The notes under the pieces are model-generated. The model had not been told where the DNA came from, searched no databases, and saw only the letters and a list, made by a program, of their open reading frames with translations. A program made the position numbers and the translations under genes. Source: a virus. Taken from it: a DNA stretch of 22,761 nucleotides. The DNA is taken from the IMG/VR virus record IMGVR_UViG_3300020472_001612, positions 1 through 22,761 of that record; one strand, 5' to 3'. Within the stretch, counting starts at the first letter, position 1, and each line of letters begins with the position of its first letter. Of the stretch, positions 14,979 through 22,117 are shown in pieces.

Positions 14979-15534
14979 GGATCATATTTTTAAATATGAT
15001 TTATTGCCCGAGTGGAAATGTGATGCAGCAAAGCATCAAGTCATAGAGAAGGATGATTGGAGGACTCATTTATGGTATAGTAATACTAATAAAAGGGTTG
15101 ACGTTGATGAACAGTCTGAGTTACAATGGACGTTAGATGAGGTCGCTCAGAGTTGGATTCAACCACACATGGAAGATCTCTTTGGTGCTTTTCATGAAGA
15201 GTATCATGATCCAGAGAATACTAACAGTGAGACTTTTTGGGAGAACAATTCTCAGATAAAGTTTAACAAGTATTCTGTTGGAGATTATCTTAGTCCACAT
15301 CATGATCACATTCGTGATCTTTTTCAAGGAGACTTTAGAGGAATTCCTGTTACCAGTGTAGTTGGAGTTCTTAACGATGATTTTGAAGGAGGTGAGTTTG
15401 TTTTCTGGAGAGAACACACAGTTAAGATAGAGAAGGGACAGGTTTTAGCTTTTCCTTCCTCGTATCTTTTTCCTCATGAAGTCACGCCAGTGACAAGTGG
15501 GGTTCGTTATTCATGGATTACTTGGATTGTATAA
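14953..15534 (+). CDS. 2OG-Fe(II) oxygenase, prolyl-4-hydroxylase-like
   Basis: The protein has 193 residues and a clear 2-oxoglutarate/Fe(II)-dependent dioxygenase core: 'FNKYSVGDYLSPHHDHI' with iron ligands H116 and D118 (HxD), 'TSVVGVLNDDFEGGEFVFW', 'GQVLAFPSSYLFPHEVTPV' with the distal ligand H175, and R185 in 'SGVRYSWITW' as the 2-oxoglutarate-binding Arg. This is the prolyl-hydroxylase/AlkB-like layout common in cyanophages, where the substrates are mostly unknown (protein side chains or nucleic acid are possible). It overlaps the small gene upstream by 26 bases and gene 44 by one base, so it is translated between clamp and clamp loader. 'FPHEVTPVTSGVRYSW' fixes the family with high confidence. 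Confidence 0.88.
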   Translation: MSLNHPNLKDHIFKYDLLPEWKCDAAKHQVIEKDDWRTHLWYSNTNKRVDVDEQSELQWTLDEVAQSWIQPHMEDLFGAFHEEYHDPENTNSETFWENNSQIKFNKYSVGDYLSPHHDHIRDLFQGDFRGIPVTSVVGVLNDDFEGGEFVFWREHTVKIEKGQVLAFPSSYLFPHEVTPVTSGVRYSWITWIV

Positions 15535-16478
15535 TGAGAGATGAATTTCTTTGGGTTGAAAAATATAGACCCAAGACAATTGAAGACTGTATCCTCCCAG
15601 AGGATATTAAGAAAACCTTTACGGATTTCATAGAAACTGGAGAGATTCCTAATCTACTTCTTGCAGGACCTGCTGGATGTGGTAAGACAACTATTGCAAG
15701 AGCCTTGTGTGAACAACTGGGTTCTGACTACATAATTATTAATGGATCGGATGAAGGAAGGTTCCTTGATACCGTAAGGAATCAGGCAAAGAACTTTGCT
15801 TCTACTGTATCATTACATCAAACATCCACTCATAAAGTTATTATTATTGATGAGGCTGACAACACGACGCACGACGTACAACTCCTTCTTAGAGCGAACA
15901 TTGAATCGTTTTACAACAATTGTAGATTCATCTTTACTTGCAATTACAAAAATAAACTTATCGAACCACTCCACTCCAGATGTGCGGTGGTCGAGTTCGG
16001 ACTTACAGCCAAACAGAGACCCGCCCTCGCTGCGTCGTTCTTTAAAAGACTCAGCACTATCCTTGACGGTGAGAGGATTGAAGCGGATAAGAAGGTCATT
16101 GCCGAATTAATTAACAAACATTTCCCTGATTATCGTAGGGTACTTAATGAGTGTCAAAGACATTCTGTTGGTGGATCTATAGATTCATCTATTCTTGCTA
16201 CGTTCTCTGATGTAAATATCCATGATCTCATTAAAAACCTCAAAGAAAAGAACTTTAAGGAAGTACGTAAATGGTGTGTCAATAATTTGGACAATGATCC
16301 TGCTGTACTTTTGCGTCGTACTTACGATGCTCTTTGTGAAACCTTGGACGGTCCTTCTATTGCTGCTGCTGTCCTCATTATTGCTAAGTATCAGTATCAG
16401 ATTGCCTTTGTGGCGGATCAGGAGATCAATCTCCTTGCTGCTCTCACGGAAATCATGGTCGAGTGTGAATTCAAATGA
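15534..16478 (+). CDS. 44: gp44 clamp loader large subunit
   Basis: gp44 is the AAA+ ATPase subunit of the gp44/gp62 clamp loader (four gp44 to one gp62 in T4), which opens gp45 and places it on DNA. From ATG 15534 it has 314 residues (T4 319). The start 'FLWVEKYRPKTIEDCILP' is typical of clamp loaders (WxxKYRP). Walker A GPAGCGKT lies at 45-52, Walker B IIIDEADN at 103-110, sensor-1 'IFTCN' at 133-137, and the arginine-finger SRC motif at 148-150. The helical collar domain follows. The start overlaps the oxygenase stop by one base; a longer in-frame reading from 15513 would lie inside the oxygenase. The stop overlaps the next small gene as ATGA. Confidence 0.95.
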   Translation: MRDEFLWVEKYRPKTIEDCILPEDIKKTFTDFIETGEIPNLLLAGPAGCGKTTIARALCEQLGSDYIIINGSDEGRFLDTVRNQAKNFASTVSLHQTSTHKVIIIDEADNTTHDVQLLLRANIESFYNNCRFIFTCNYKNKLIEPLHSRCAVVEFGLTAKQRPALAASFFKRLSTILDGERIEADKKVIAELINKHFPDYRRVLNECQRHSVGGSIDSSILATFSDVNIHDLIKNLKEKNFKEVRKWCVNNLDNDPAVLLRRTYDALCETLDGPSIAAAVLIIAKYQYQIAFVADQEINLLAALTEIMVECEFK

Positions 16479-16606
16479 TGATTGAGAAGTATATTATACT
16501 CTCATTATTGTATCTTGAATGGTTCACACAGAAACTTCTGTGCTTACCTTACAAACTCTATATGAAATTTGACTACTGGAACTTTAATCGTAAATTACCA
16601 AAATGA
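16475..16606 (+). CDS. Micro-ORF of 43 residues after gp44
   Basis: This short open frame starts as ATGATG over the gp44 stop (ATGA) and ends over the next start, also ATGA. The peptide MMIEKYIILSLLYLEWFTQK continues 'LLCLPYKLYMKFDYWNFNRK'. The first half is hydrophobic and aromatic, the second basic and aromatic, so it may bind membrane. I do not recognise it. The stop-start overlaps on both sides are the main support; without them it would be easy to dismiss as a 130-base spacer. Confidence 0.5.
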   Translation: MMIEKYIILSLLYLEWFTQKLLCLPYKLYMKFDYWNFNRKLPK

Positions 16607-16788
16607 TATTGCCAGGAACTACAGTCACAGTTATCGATGAGACCTCTATCTACAGAGGTTATGTCGGATTTGTACAGAGGATCAGTGGTGATAAAGCTGC
16701 TGTTCTATTTGATAATCTTTCTCCGTGGGAAAAGATGATTACTTTTCCTATTAAAGATCTGGAGGAAGGAGGAATACTACCAAAATGA
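16603..16788 (+). CDS. NdhS-like SH3-fold protein (DUF3252-type), 61 residues
   Basis: The sequence MILPGTTVTVIDETSIYRGY then 'VGFVQRISGDKAAVLFDNLS', 'PWEKMITFPIKDLEE' resembles cyanobacterial and chloroplast NdhS, the small SH3-like subunit that docks ferredoxin onto photosynthetic NDH-1. The shared pattern, recalled from the family, is 'PGxxVxV ... YRxxGxVQRI ... KAAVLFxxxxWxKxxTFxxxxLE'. The phage protein is the bare domain, with no extra tail. If it enters host NDH-1 it could change cyclic electron flow around photosystem I, which supplies ATP during infection; this is inference. A general SH3-like (KOW-like) protein is the alternative. ATGA overlaps join it to both neighbours, including pyrE. 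Confidence 0.7.
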   Translation: MILPGTTVTVIDETSIYRGYVGFVQRISGDKAAVLFDNLSPWEKMITFPIKDLEEGGILPK

Positions 16789-17294
16789 AGGAACAATTAA
16801 TAAAAATCCTAAAGAAATATGCTTATCGTAAAGGTAAGTTTACATTATCTTCTGGTGTGGAGAGTGAACATTATGTAAATTGTAAACCAGTTATCCTTAC
16901 AGGAGGAGGTTTAAGTTTAGTCACTCAAATGATGTTAGATCATCTTGATAGTAAGGTAGTCGCAGGACTTACTTTAGGTGCAGATCCTTTAGTTAGTGCT
17001 GTGACTTTATTGTCACAGGGGTCTGGTTTGATTATTAGAAAAGAACCTAAAGGACATGGTACTGCTTCTCAGGTAGAAGGACCATTGCCACCAAAGGGTT
17101 CCACCATTACTGTATTGGAAGATGTTACTACATCAGGTGGATCATCCCTTAAAGCAGTTGATGTTTTAAGGGATTTAGACTATAATGTTAATCGTGTAGT
17201 AACTATTGTTGATCGTCAAGAAGGGGCTGTTGATCTTATGAAATCAAAAGAGATCGAACTTGTCAGCCTTGTTCTATTAGAGGACTTATTATGA
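16785..17294 (+). CDS. pyrE: Orotate phosphoribosyltransferase PyrE
   Basis: PyrE joins orotate to PRPP to give orotidine monophosphate in pyrimidine synthesis. The 169-residue protein has all family marks: 'KGKFTLSSGVESEHYVNCKP' (17-35), where host enzymes read 'SGxxSxxYxxxK', 'GLTLGADPLVSA' (61-72), 'IIRKEPKGHGT' with the mobile catalytic loop (83-93), and the PRPP-binding motif VLEDVTTSGGSS (110-121). Bacterial PyrE proteins are usually 180-215 residues, so this one is slightly short but lacks no visible active-site part. It is coupled by ATGA to the NdhS-like gene before and the membrane protein after. With PurM and PurN it points to nucleotide supply during infection. Confidence 0.93.
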   Translation: MKEQLIKILKKYAYRKGKFTLSSGVESEHYVNCKPVILTGGGLSLVTQMMLDHLDSKVVAGLTLGADPLVSAVTLLSQGSGLIIRKEPKGHGTASQVEGPLPPKGSTITVLEDVTTSGGSSLKAVDVLRDLDYNVNRVVTIVDRQEGAVDLMKSKEIELVSLVLLEDLL

Positions 17295-17557
17295 AAAGTA
17301 AAAAAGAAAAATTGAGGGCTCAAGTTAAGTCCAGATTTTATTATATCTTTTGGGGAACATGTACCGTGGCAGTTGTAGCTGGTCAGTTCCTTGTAGGAAG
17401 TGGTTTCCGTAGGATGGCTGAGAGTCTTGACAATGTATTGGAGTCTCCTATCATTATTGATATGGGTATTCCTCGTCCACATCTTATGCCAGTACCAGAT
17501 GTATGGGAAGAAGAAGGTATGTGGCATCCCACTGATCCACCTAAACGAGTTTGGTAA
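17291..17557 (+). CDS. Small membrane protein, 88 residues
   Basis: I do not recognise this protein. A basic N-terminus (MKSKKEKLRAQVKSR) precedes one transmembrane segment at about residues 17-37 (YYIFWGTCTVAVVAGQFLVG), followed by a Pro-rich, Trp-containing tail ('PHLMPVPDVWEEEGMWHP'). The positive-inside rule suggests the N-terminus is cytoplasmic and the C-terminal tail periplasmic or lumenal. It overlaps pyrE as ATGA and the next gene by one base. Similar small single-pass proteins occur in related phages without known function, as far as I recall. Confidence 0.7.
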   Translation: MKSKKEKLRAQVKSRFYYIFWGTCTVAVVAGQFLVGSGFRRMAESLDNVLESPIIIDMGIPRPHLMPVPDVWEEEGMWHPTDPPKRVW

Positions 17558-18681
17558 TGGAACTCTCTACTGCTGATGCCACTTATGCAGCAGATAAATT
17601 CATTAATTACTTCTCTAACACGGGAAGGATTGATGAATATTTGCGTACCGTCAAGATGGATCGCATAGCGAATCAACCTATGTCCTTGCCTGGATTCGGA
17701 CCAGAGGATGATTTGTTTAGTGACTTTGATATGCATCCAGAGGATATGAATATCCAAGTATATTCTGCAGGAGATGAGAAGGGATTTAGTAATGAGTATT
17801 TCAATGAGAGATTACAGATTACTATGTCTCATGCATTTGAAACTTCTATTCCTGGCAAGTCTTTAAAGTGGATTGTTCAAGAGACTAATACTAATAAGAC
17901 TGTTGGGTTTATTAGGTTCGGTTCTCCGACCATTAATTCCAAACCAAGGAATGATTGGTTGGGTGCCACGCCAGAATTGGGTCGGTTTAACCGCCATGCA
18001 ATCATGGGGTTCATTATTGTTCCTACTCAACCTTTCGGTTTTAACTACCTTGGTGGTAAACTTCTTGCCATGTTGTGTTGTTCACATCAGGCAAGAGAAC
18101 AACTTAACGCAAAGTATAATAGTGATATATGTTTGTTTGAAACTACATCACTGTATGGATCTACTAAGTCATCATCACAGTACGATGGATTGAAACCTTA
18201 TATGAGATATAAGGGATTGACGCAAAGTGATTTTACTCCTTTGTTGCATGATGATATATTTCATGATTTGAATAAGTGGTTCATTGCCAGAAATGGTGAT
18301 AAGATGTTGGTTAAGGAAGATGCTTCCAGTAGGAAGTTGAAGACGCAATCTAAGATGATATCTATTATTAAGAAATCTCTTAAGTCTTCTTCTAAGTTAA
18401 CTGACTTTGCTACTGCGATTAAGGATGCGAAGAATCTAACAGAACAAAAAAGATTTTATATGTCTACCTATGGTTTCTCGAATAGTAGAGAAGTTATCTT
18501 GGGAACTCAAGATACTCTCGTTAAGGCTGAGAATTATGATAGGTTCAATGTTGATTCGATTGTGGATTGGTGGAGACGGAAAGCTTCTCGTAGGTACGAA
18601 AGTCTCCAAAACCTTGGAAGACTCAGAACCAAGTTAGAGACTTGGAATACTAACCCAGATGAGATTGATATTATAAGATGA
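17557..18681 (+). CDS. Protein resembling DUF4338/DruA-like family
   Basis: The protein has 374 residues and an uncertain role. The middle section recalls DUF4338, the domain of DruA from the Druantia defence system and of several transposon-linked proteins: 'TVGFIRFGSP' (near 113), 'RNDWLGATPE' (near 131), 'NRHAIMGFIIVPTQPFGFNY' (near 145), 'LGGKLLAMLCCSHQAREQ' and 'LFETTSLYGS' (near 194), then 'YDGLKPYMRYKGLT'. The order (a strand with G-F-I-x-F, then W-[IL]-G, an N..R/I-V-P segment, and x-E-T) follows that family as I remember it. The C-terminal 130 residues are basic and helical, suggesting nucleic-acid contact. The ATG at 17557 overlaps the previous stop by one base; purM is coupled by ATGA. 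The relation is inferred, not measured. Confidence 0.65.
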   Translation: MELSTADATYAADKFINYFSNTGRIDEYLRTVKMDRIANQPMSLPGFGPEDDLFSDFDMHPEDMNIQVYSAGDEKGFSNEYFNERLQITMSHAFETSIPGKSLKWIVQETNTNKTVGFIRFGSPTINSKPRNDWLGATPELGRFNRHAIMGFIIVPTQPFGFNYLGGKLLAMLCCSHQAREQLNAKYNSDICLFETTSLYGSTKSSSQYDGLKPYMRYKGLTQSDFTPLLHDDIFHDLNKWFIARNGDKMLVKEDASSRKLKTQSKMISIIKKSLKSSSKLTDFATAIKDAKNLTEQKRFYMSTYGFSNSREVILGTQDTLVKAENYDRFNVDSIVDWWRRKASRRYESLQNLGRLRTKLETWNTNPDEIDIIR

Positions 18682-19583
18682 ACTACAAAGATTCGGGTGT
18701 AGACATAGATGCAGGTAATGCTTTTGTCGAGAAACTCAAAGAAAAAGCTCCCAGTATAGGGGGCTTTAATGGTATGTTTAGAGTACCATCTGGTTATGAG
18801 AAACCTGTTTTAGTATCTGGTGCTGATGGTGTCGGTACTAAGATTAATATTGCACGAATTGCTAATGACTATACGACCATTGGTCAAGATCTGGTCGCAA
18901 TGTGCGTCAATGATGTAATCTGTAGTGGTGCTAAACCATTATATTTTTTAGATTATGTTTCTACTAAGAAGATTGATGGTAATGTTGCAGATATTATGGT
19001 GGGTATTCTTAGGGGATGTGAGATATCAGAAATGGAACTCCTTGGTGGAGAGACTGCGGAACATTTTAGACAGAGTGACTATGATCTTGCTGGTTTCTGT
19101 ACAGGTATTGTAGAGGAGAATGAGATAGTAGATGGTAAGATTATTAAGCCAGGTGATAAGGTAATTGGTTTAGCAAGTAGTGGACTGCATAGTAATGGGT
19201 ACACCTTGATCAATGATATGTTGTGGAGACACAAGATTATGTGGAAAGATACTCCTGAGTTACTTACACCCACCACAATCTATGCTCCTATAGTCAAGGA
19301 GTTAATGGATGAATATCCTATTCTTGGTATGGCACATATTACTGGTGGGGGAATAGAGGAGAACCTATCAAGATGTTTGCCAGAAGGACTTAAGGTACGT
19401 GTTGATTACAACTCTTGGCCTTTACCTCCGATCTTTAGTAAGGTACAATTGGCAGGTGAGATACCAGAAGAAGAGATGAAGAGAGTATTTAATCTTGGTA
19501 TTGGATTCTGTCTGGTAGTGCCTCCAGAGATTGATATACATACTACAATCCCTTCTTGGGAAATTGGAGAAGTGTATGAGTAA
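18678..19583 (+). CDS. purM: Phosphoribosylformylglycinamidine cyclo-ligase PurM
   Basis: PurM converts FGAM to aminoimidazole ribonucleotide using ATP, the fifth step of purine synthesis. The 301-residue protein has 'MNYKDSGVDIDAGNAFVEKL' at the start, the phosphate/ATP motif SGADGVGTK (47-55), 'DLVAMCVNDVICSGAKPLYF', 'LGGETAEH' (near 120), 'GLASSGLHSNGYTLI' and 'MAHITGGGIEENLSRCLP'. Bacterial PurM has about 340-350 residues. The shortening is at the C-terminus, where the region between the 'GIGFCLVVP' strand and the last 'WEIGEVYE' is only about a dozen residues; active-site motifs are intact. It overlaps the gene before it as ATGA and the next gene by 8 bases. Cyanophage PurM is a known auxiliary metabolic enzyme. 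Confidence 0.94.
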   Translation: MNYKDSGVDIDAGNAFVEKLKEKAPSIGGFNGMFRVPSGYEKPVLVSGADGVGTKINIARIANDYTTIGQDLVAMCVNDVICSGAKPLYFLDYVSTKKIDGNVADIMVGILRGCEISEMELLGGETAEHFRQSDYDLAGFCTGIVEENEIVDGKIIKPGDKVIGLASSGLHSNGYTLINDMLWRHKIMWKDTPELLTPTTIYAPIVKELMDEYPILGMAHITGGGIEENLSRCLPEGLKVRVDYNSWPLPPIFSKVQLAGEIPEEEMKRVFNLGIGFCLVVPPEIDIHTTIPSWEIGEVYE

Positions 19584-19875
19584 AATTGATACACAGGGAA
19601 TGGGTGGACCCGTTGACCCAAATTATATCCCTGACGGTAAAGCACAAGAACATAAACCTGCTGAGGTTAGACCTCGTAGGTTATTCACTGAGACATATGC
19701 TAAGGAGATGAAGATCCTTATTAATGAAGTATTAGACGAACGAGAATATAAAAAGAAAATGAAAGGACCATATGATGTTGGTGGATATGAACTACCTCCA
19801 TCATATTTTGATACGGAACACTTTAAGTATCGTGTAGGAGAAGAAGAACCACCTTATAAGGATTGGAGCCAATGA
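19576..19875 (+). CDS. Hypothetical protein, 99 residues
   Basis: I do not recognise this protein. From ATG 19576, which overlaps the end of purM by 8 bases, it begins MSKIDTQGMGGPVDPNYIPD, is Pro- and Lys-rich in the first 35 residues, has a helical middle ('TETYAKEMKILINEVLDERE', then 'YKKKMKG') and an aromatic, acidic end ('YELPPSYFDTEHFKYRV'). There are no Cys residues and no signal or membrane segment, so it is probably soluble. The stop overlaps the next start as ATGA. A longer reading that starts inside purM is unlikely. Confidence 0.62.
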   Translation: MSKIDTQGMGGPVDPNYIPDGKAQEHKPAEVRPRRLFTETYAKEMKILINEVLDEREYKKKMKGPYDVGGYELPPSYFDTEHFKYRVGEEEPPYKDWSQ

Positions 19876-20069
19876 GTGAACATGTAGAGACAGATCCGAA
19901 TGGATTCTCCAAAAGAGCGCCTATCTCTGATAGGGAGTGTATCTACAAGTGTCTATGTAACTGTGAACAATTAGCAGGACTTGATAAGAATCAAGTTGCA
20001 AGATTGATGAAAGATTTCGAGACTGAGAAGACAGACGAACAAATCAAATCGGAGTATCCACCGCTATGA
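19872..20069 (+). CDS. Hypothetical protein, 65 residues
   Basis: I do not recognise this protein. It starts MSEHVETDPNGFSKRAPISD, then carries three Cys in a short span ('ECIYKCLCNCEQ', four counting each C in the segment), and ends in a helical charged tail ('KNQVARLMKDFETEKTDEQI'). The Cys cluster (C-x3-C-x-C-x-C) could bind a metal, but no known motif matches. It is joined to the gene upstream by ATGA and to purN by ATGA, so it is translated as part of the run. Confidence 0.6.
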   Translation: MSEHVETDPNGFSKRAPISDRECIYKCLCNCEQLAGLDKNQVARLMKDFETEKTDEQIKSEYPPL

Positions 20070-20581
20070 GATTAGGTATTATGTGCTCTGGAGAGGGCTC
20101 AAATTTTGAAAACATAGTTCACTCATGTCCTAAACATGACGTTGTACTCATGGTGTATAACAAAAAGAAAGCAAAGGCAAAGAAGAGAGCAGATAGATTA
20201 AATATTAACTCTTGTTATAGTAAGGATGAAGATGAGATCATTGCATTGTTTCATGCATATAATGTAGAAATGATTGTTATGGCAGGATGGATGAGAGTAA
20301 TCTCTAAGAAATTCTGTGATGAATTTGCTGGACGTATTATAAATTTACATCCTTCACTACTCCCTAAGTACAAGGGATTACATGCAGTTGAACAAGCTTT
20401 TAAGAGTGGTGATGATGTGACTGGTTGTACAGTTCATTTCGTGACAGAGGAGTTGGATTCTGGTACAATAATTAGACAACAGGACGTTCCTATTCTGCCT
20501 GGGGATACGGTTGAGTCATTGACCAGAGCAATACAACAGGCAGAACATCAATTATTACCACTTGTTATCAACGCATTTTAA
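20066..20581 (+). CDS. purN: Phosphoribosylglycinamide formyltransferase PurN
   Basis: PurN transfers a formyl group from 10-formyltetrahydrofolate to GAR, the third step of purine synthesis. The 171-residue protein is shorter than bacterial PurN (about 190-210) but complete in its core: 'CSGEGSNFENIV' (7-18) binds the substrate phosphate, 'MAGWMRVIS' (72-80) lies by the folate site, and the catalytic triad is N93 and H95 in 'IINLHPSLLPKYKG' and D131 in 'LDSGTII'. These match E. coli N106, H108 and D144 at one constant offset of 13. It is linked to its neighbours by ATGA at the start and a one-base overlap with gene 62 at the end. PurM lies two small genes upstream. Confidence 0.94.
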   Translation: MRLGIMCSGEGSNFENIVHSCPKHDVVLMVYNKKKAKAKKRADRLNINSCYSKDEDEIIALFHAYNVEMIVMAGWMRVISKKFCDEFAGRIINLHPSLLPKYKGLHAVEQAFKSGDDVTGCTVHFVTEELDSGTIIRQQDVPILPGDTVESLTRAIQQAEHQLLPLVINAF

Positions 20582-20967
20582 TGTACGAACTGAAAGATTA
20601 TCTTAATTCAATTAATTTCACTAAGGAAGATCTGATGACATCAGAGGATCCTACTTGGGAAAAAAAGTATCCTGCTTTCATTGTAAACAAGTGCCTGTCT
20701 GGATTTATTGATACAATTATATTCTCTAATGAGATGAATAGGTATCCAAATCTGCCCTCCAAATTACAGTATGACTTTTTTCTAAATAGTCTCAGGAAAA
20801 AGAAGAGATTTTCTCCCTGGCTCCGAAAGGAAAAGATTAAAGACCTTGATGCCGTTAAATCATACTATGGTTATAGTAATGAAAAAGCGATGCAAGCTTT
20901 GAAGATCTTGAATAAAACTCAAATCGATTACATTAAAAAGAAACTTGACGTTGGAGGCACAAGATGA
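20581..20967 (+). CDS. 62: gp62 clamp loader small subunit
   Basis: gp62 is the single non-ATPase subunit of the gp44/gp62 clamp loader. This 128-residue protein is shorter than T4 gp62 (about 187), as is usual in cyanophages. Parallels with T4 are 'FIVNKCLSGFIDTIIFSNEM' (T4 'FMVENALSQFPECMPAVYAM'), 'LPSKLQYDFFLNSLRKKKRF', then 'SPWLRKEK' (T4 'HFNYLMAAVPRGKRYGKW'), and 'DAVKSYYGYSNEKAMQALKI' (T4 'LLAKRYQVNTNDAIN'). It starts on the last base of the purN stop and is coupled to regA by ATGA, keeping the T4 order 62-regA. Its partner gene 44 is about 4 kb upstream. Confidence 0.88.
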   Translation: MYELKDYLNSINFTKEDLMTSEDPTWEKKYPAFIVNKCLSGFIDTIIFSNEMNRYPNLPSKLQYDFFLNSLRKKKRFSPWLRKEKIKDLDAVKSYYGYSNEKAMQALKILNKTQIDYIKKKLDVGGTR

Positions 20968-21422
20968 ACGCTGCAGAGCCTGAAGTAGATTGGTCGGCAG
21001 ACCAGATGATTGAAGTTACATTAAATGAACCAGATGATTTCCTTAAGGTAAGAGAAACTCTAACAAGAATTGGTGTAGCATCAAGAAAAGAGAAGAAGAT
21101 ATATCAATCCTGTCACATACTGCATAAGCAGGGAAGATATTTTATTGTTCACTTTAAAGAATTATTTGCATTAGATGGCAAACATGCCAATCTAACAGTT
21201 AACGATGTGGAACGTCGTAATAGAATTATTACCCTACTATCAGACTGGGGATTGATTTCTATTCTAAAACCAGATTCCATAAAGGGTGTTGCCCCATTGA
21301 ATCAGATTAAAGTCTTATCTTATAAGGATAAGGGTGATTGGACTCTTGAGACCAAATATAATATTGGTAAGAAAAAGAAAGCTGTTCAAACATCACATAG
21401 CACCTTTGTCCAATCACAGTGA
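20964..21422 (+). CDS. regA: RegA translational repressor
   Basis: RegA binds AU-rich sites at the ribosome binding sites of early phage mRNAs, including its own and genes 44 and 45 in T4, and shuts down their translation. The protein has 152 residues (T4 122), with an N-terminal start 'DQMIEVTLNEPDDFLKVRET', 'LTRIGVASRKEKKIYQSCHI', 'HKQGRYFIVHFKELFALDGK', 'NLTVNDVERRNRIITLLSDW', 'GLISIL' and 'IKVLSYKDKGDWTLETKYNI', all of which match T4 RegA in order. The extra length is split between a short N-terminal extension and a basic Ser/Thr-rich tail. It is coupled to gp62 (ATGA) and to the next gene (GTGA). T4 gene 43 (polymerase) normally follows; here it does not within the window. Confidence 0.92.
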   Translation: MNAAEPEVDWSADQMIEVTLNEPDDFLKVRETLTRIGVASRKEKKIYQSCHILHKQGRYFIVHFKELFALDGKHANLTVNDVERRNRIITLLSDWGLISILKPDSIKGVAPLNQIKVLSYKDKGDWTLETKYNIGKKKKAVQTSHSTFVQSQ

Positions 21423-22066
21423 AACGGACGGATATCTATCCAGTCTCTATATTTCAATCCTCTGTTGCAAATAACAGTAGATTGAAGGAGCTTATGGTTC
21501 CTATCATAGAGGATGCGAAAGGACATAAGGATAATCAAGCACCAGAGATATGGTTTACTGACAACTTAAAGACTTCTTGGGATAATAAACACCCATGTAA
21601 TGATATGTTGTTTGGTGATAATAATACTGGTAATGAAGTTATGAGTTCCTATTTTGAGGTACTCAAAACGTTTCCAATATTAGATAAGTGTAGATTAGAA
21701 ATCGCCTGGATATGGTGGAATTATTATTCCAATGGCGAGTATCAAGATGCACATAATCATCTATCTCATATATTAAATCCTATTCATTATTCTTGTGTTC
21801 ACTTTCTATCCTACGATCCTTCCATCCACGCTCCCTTATTATTTTCGGATCCTATATTCACCTTACGCACACAGACTTTAGAGTTTGGTAGTGAGGGATA
21901 TAAGGAGACCTGTGCAATGGATGTAAAGGAAGGTGATGTATTATTGTTTCCATGTTATATGCAACATGAGGTTAGACCATCTAAACCTACTCCAGAGTAT
22001 CCAAGGGTTACGGTTTCTTGGAACATTAAGATAACAGATTCAGAATTTATGCCTCATGATTGGTAA
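21419..22066 (+). CDS. 2OG-Fe(II) oxygenase (second, distinct type)
   Basis: The 215-residue protein belongs to the putative 2OG-Fe(II) oxygenase group common in marine phages. The iron ligands are probably H112 or H114 in 'GEYQDAHNHLSH', with H183 in 'GDVLLFPCYMQHEVRP', and R196 in 'PRVTVSWNI' as the 2-oxoglutarate site. The substrate is unknown. The start is GTG at 21419, overlapping the regA stop as GTGA; the next in-frame ATG is about 25 residues on and would cut into the conserved start ('DIYPVSIFQSSVANN'), so GTG is well supported. It is the last gene of the long run. It differs in motif from the oxygenase beside gene 44 (HxD there, HxH-like here), so the two are not recent duplicates. 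Confidence 0.82.
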   Translation: MKRTDIYPVSIFQSSVANNSRLKELMVPIIEDAKGHKDNQAPEIWFTDNLKTSWDNKHPCNDMLFGDNNTGNEVMSSYFEVLKTFPILDKCRLEIAWIWWNYYSNGEYQDAHNHLSHILNPIHYSCVHFLSYDPSIHAPLLFSDPIFTLRTQTLEFGSEGYKETCAMDVKEGDVLLFPCYMQHEVRPSKPTPEYPRVTVSWNIKITDSEFMPHDW

Positions 22067-22090
22067 GAACCGAACTGATATAATCGGTTT
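22067..22090 (+). promoter_or_regulatory. Extended -10 promoter inside an inverted repeat, upstream of hsp20
   Basis: TGATATAAT (22076-22084) matches an extended -10 (TGnTATAAT). It lies in the loop of an inverted repeat AACCGA (22068-22073) and TCGGTT (22084-22089), which overlaps the last base of the -10. The repeat begins one base after the oxygenase stop. No good -35 is present at the usual distance, as is allowed for extended -10 promoters. Expected start near 22091. Confidence 0.45.
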
Positions 22091-22117
22091 ACAACACTGA
22101 CTATTACTGTAGTTTGT

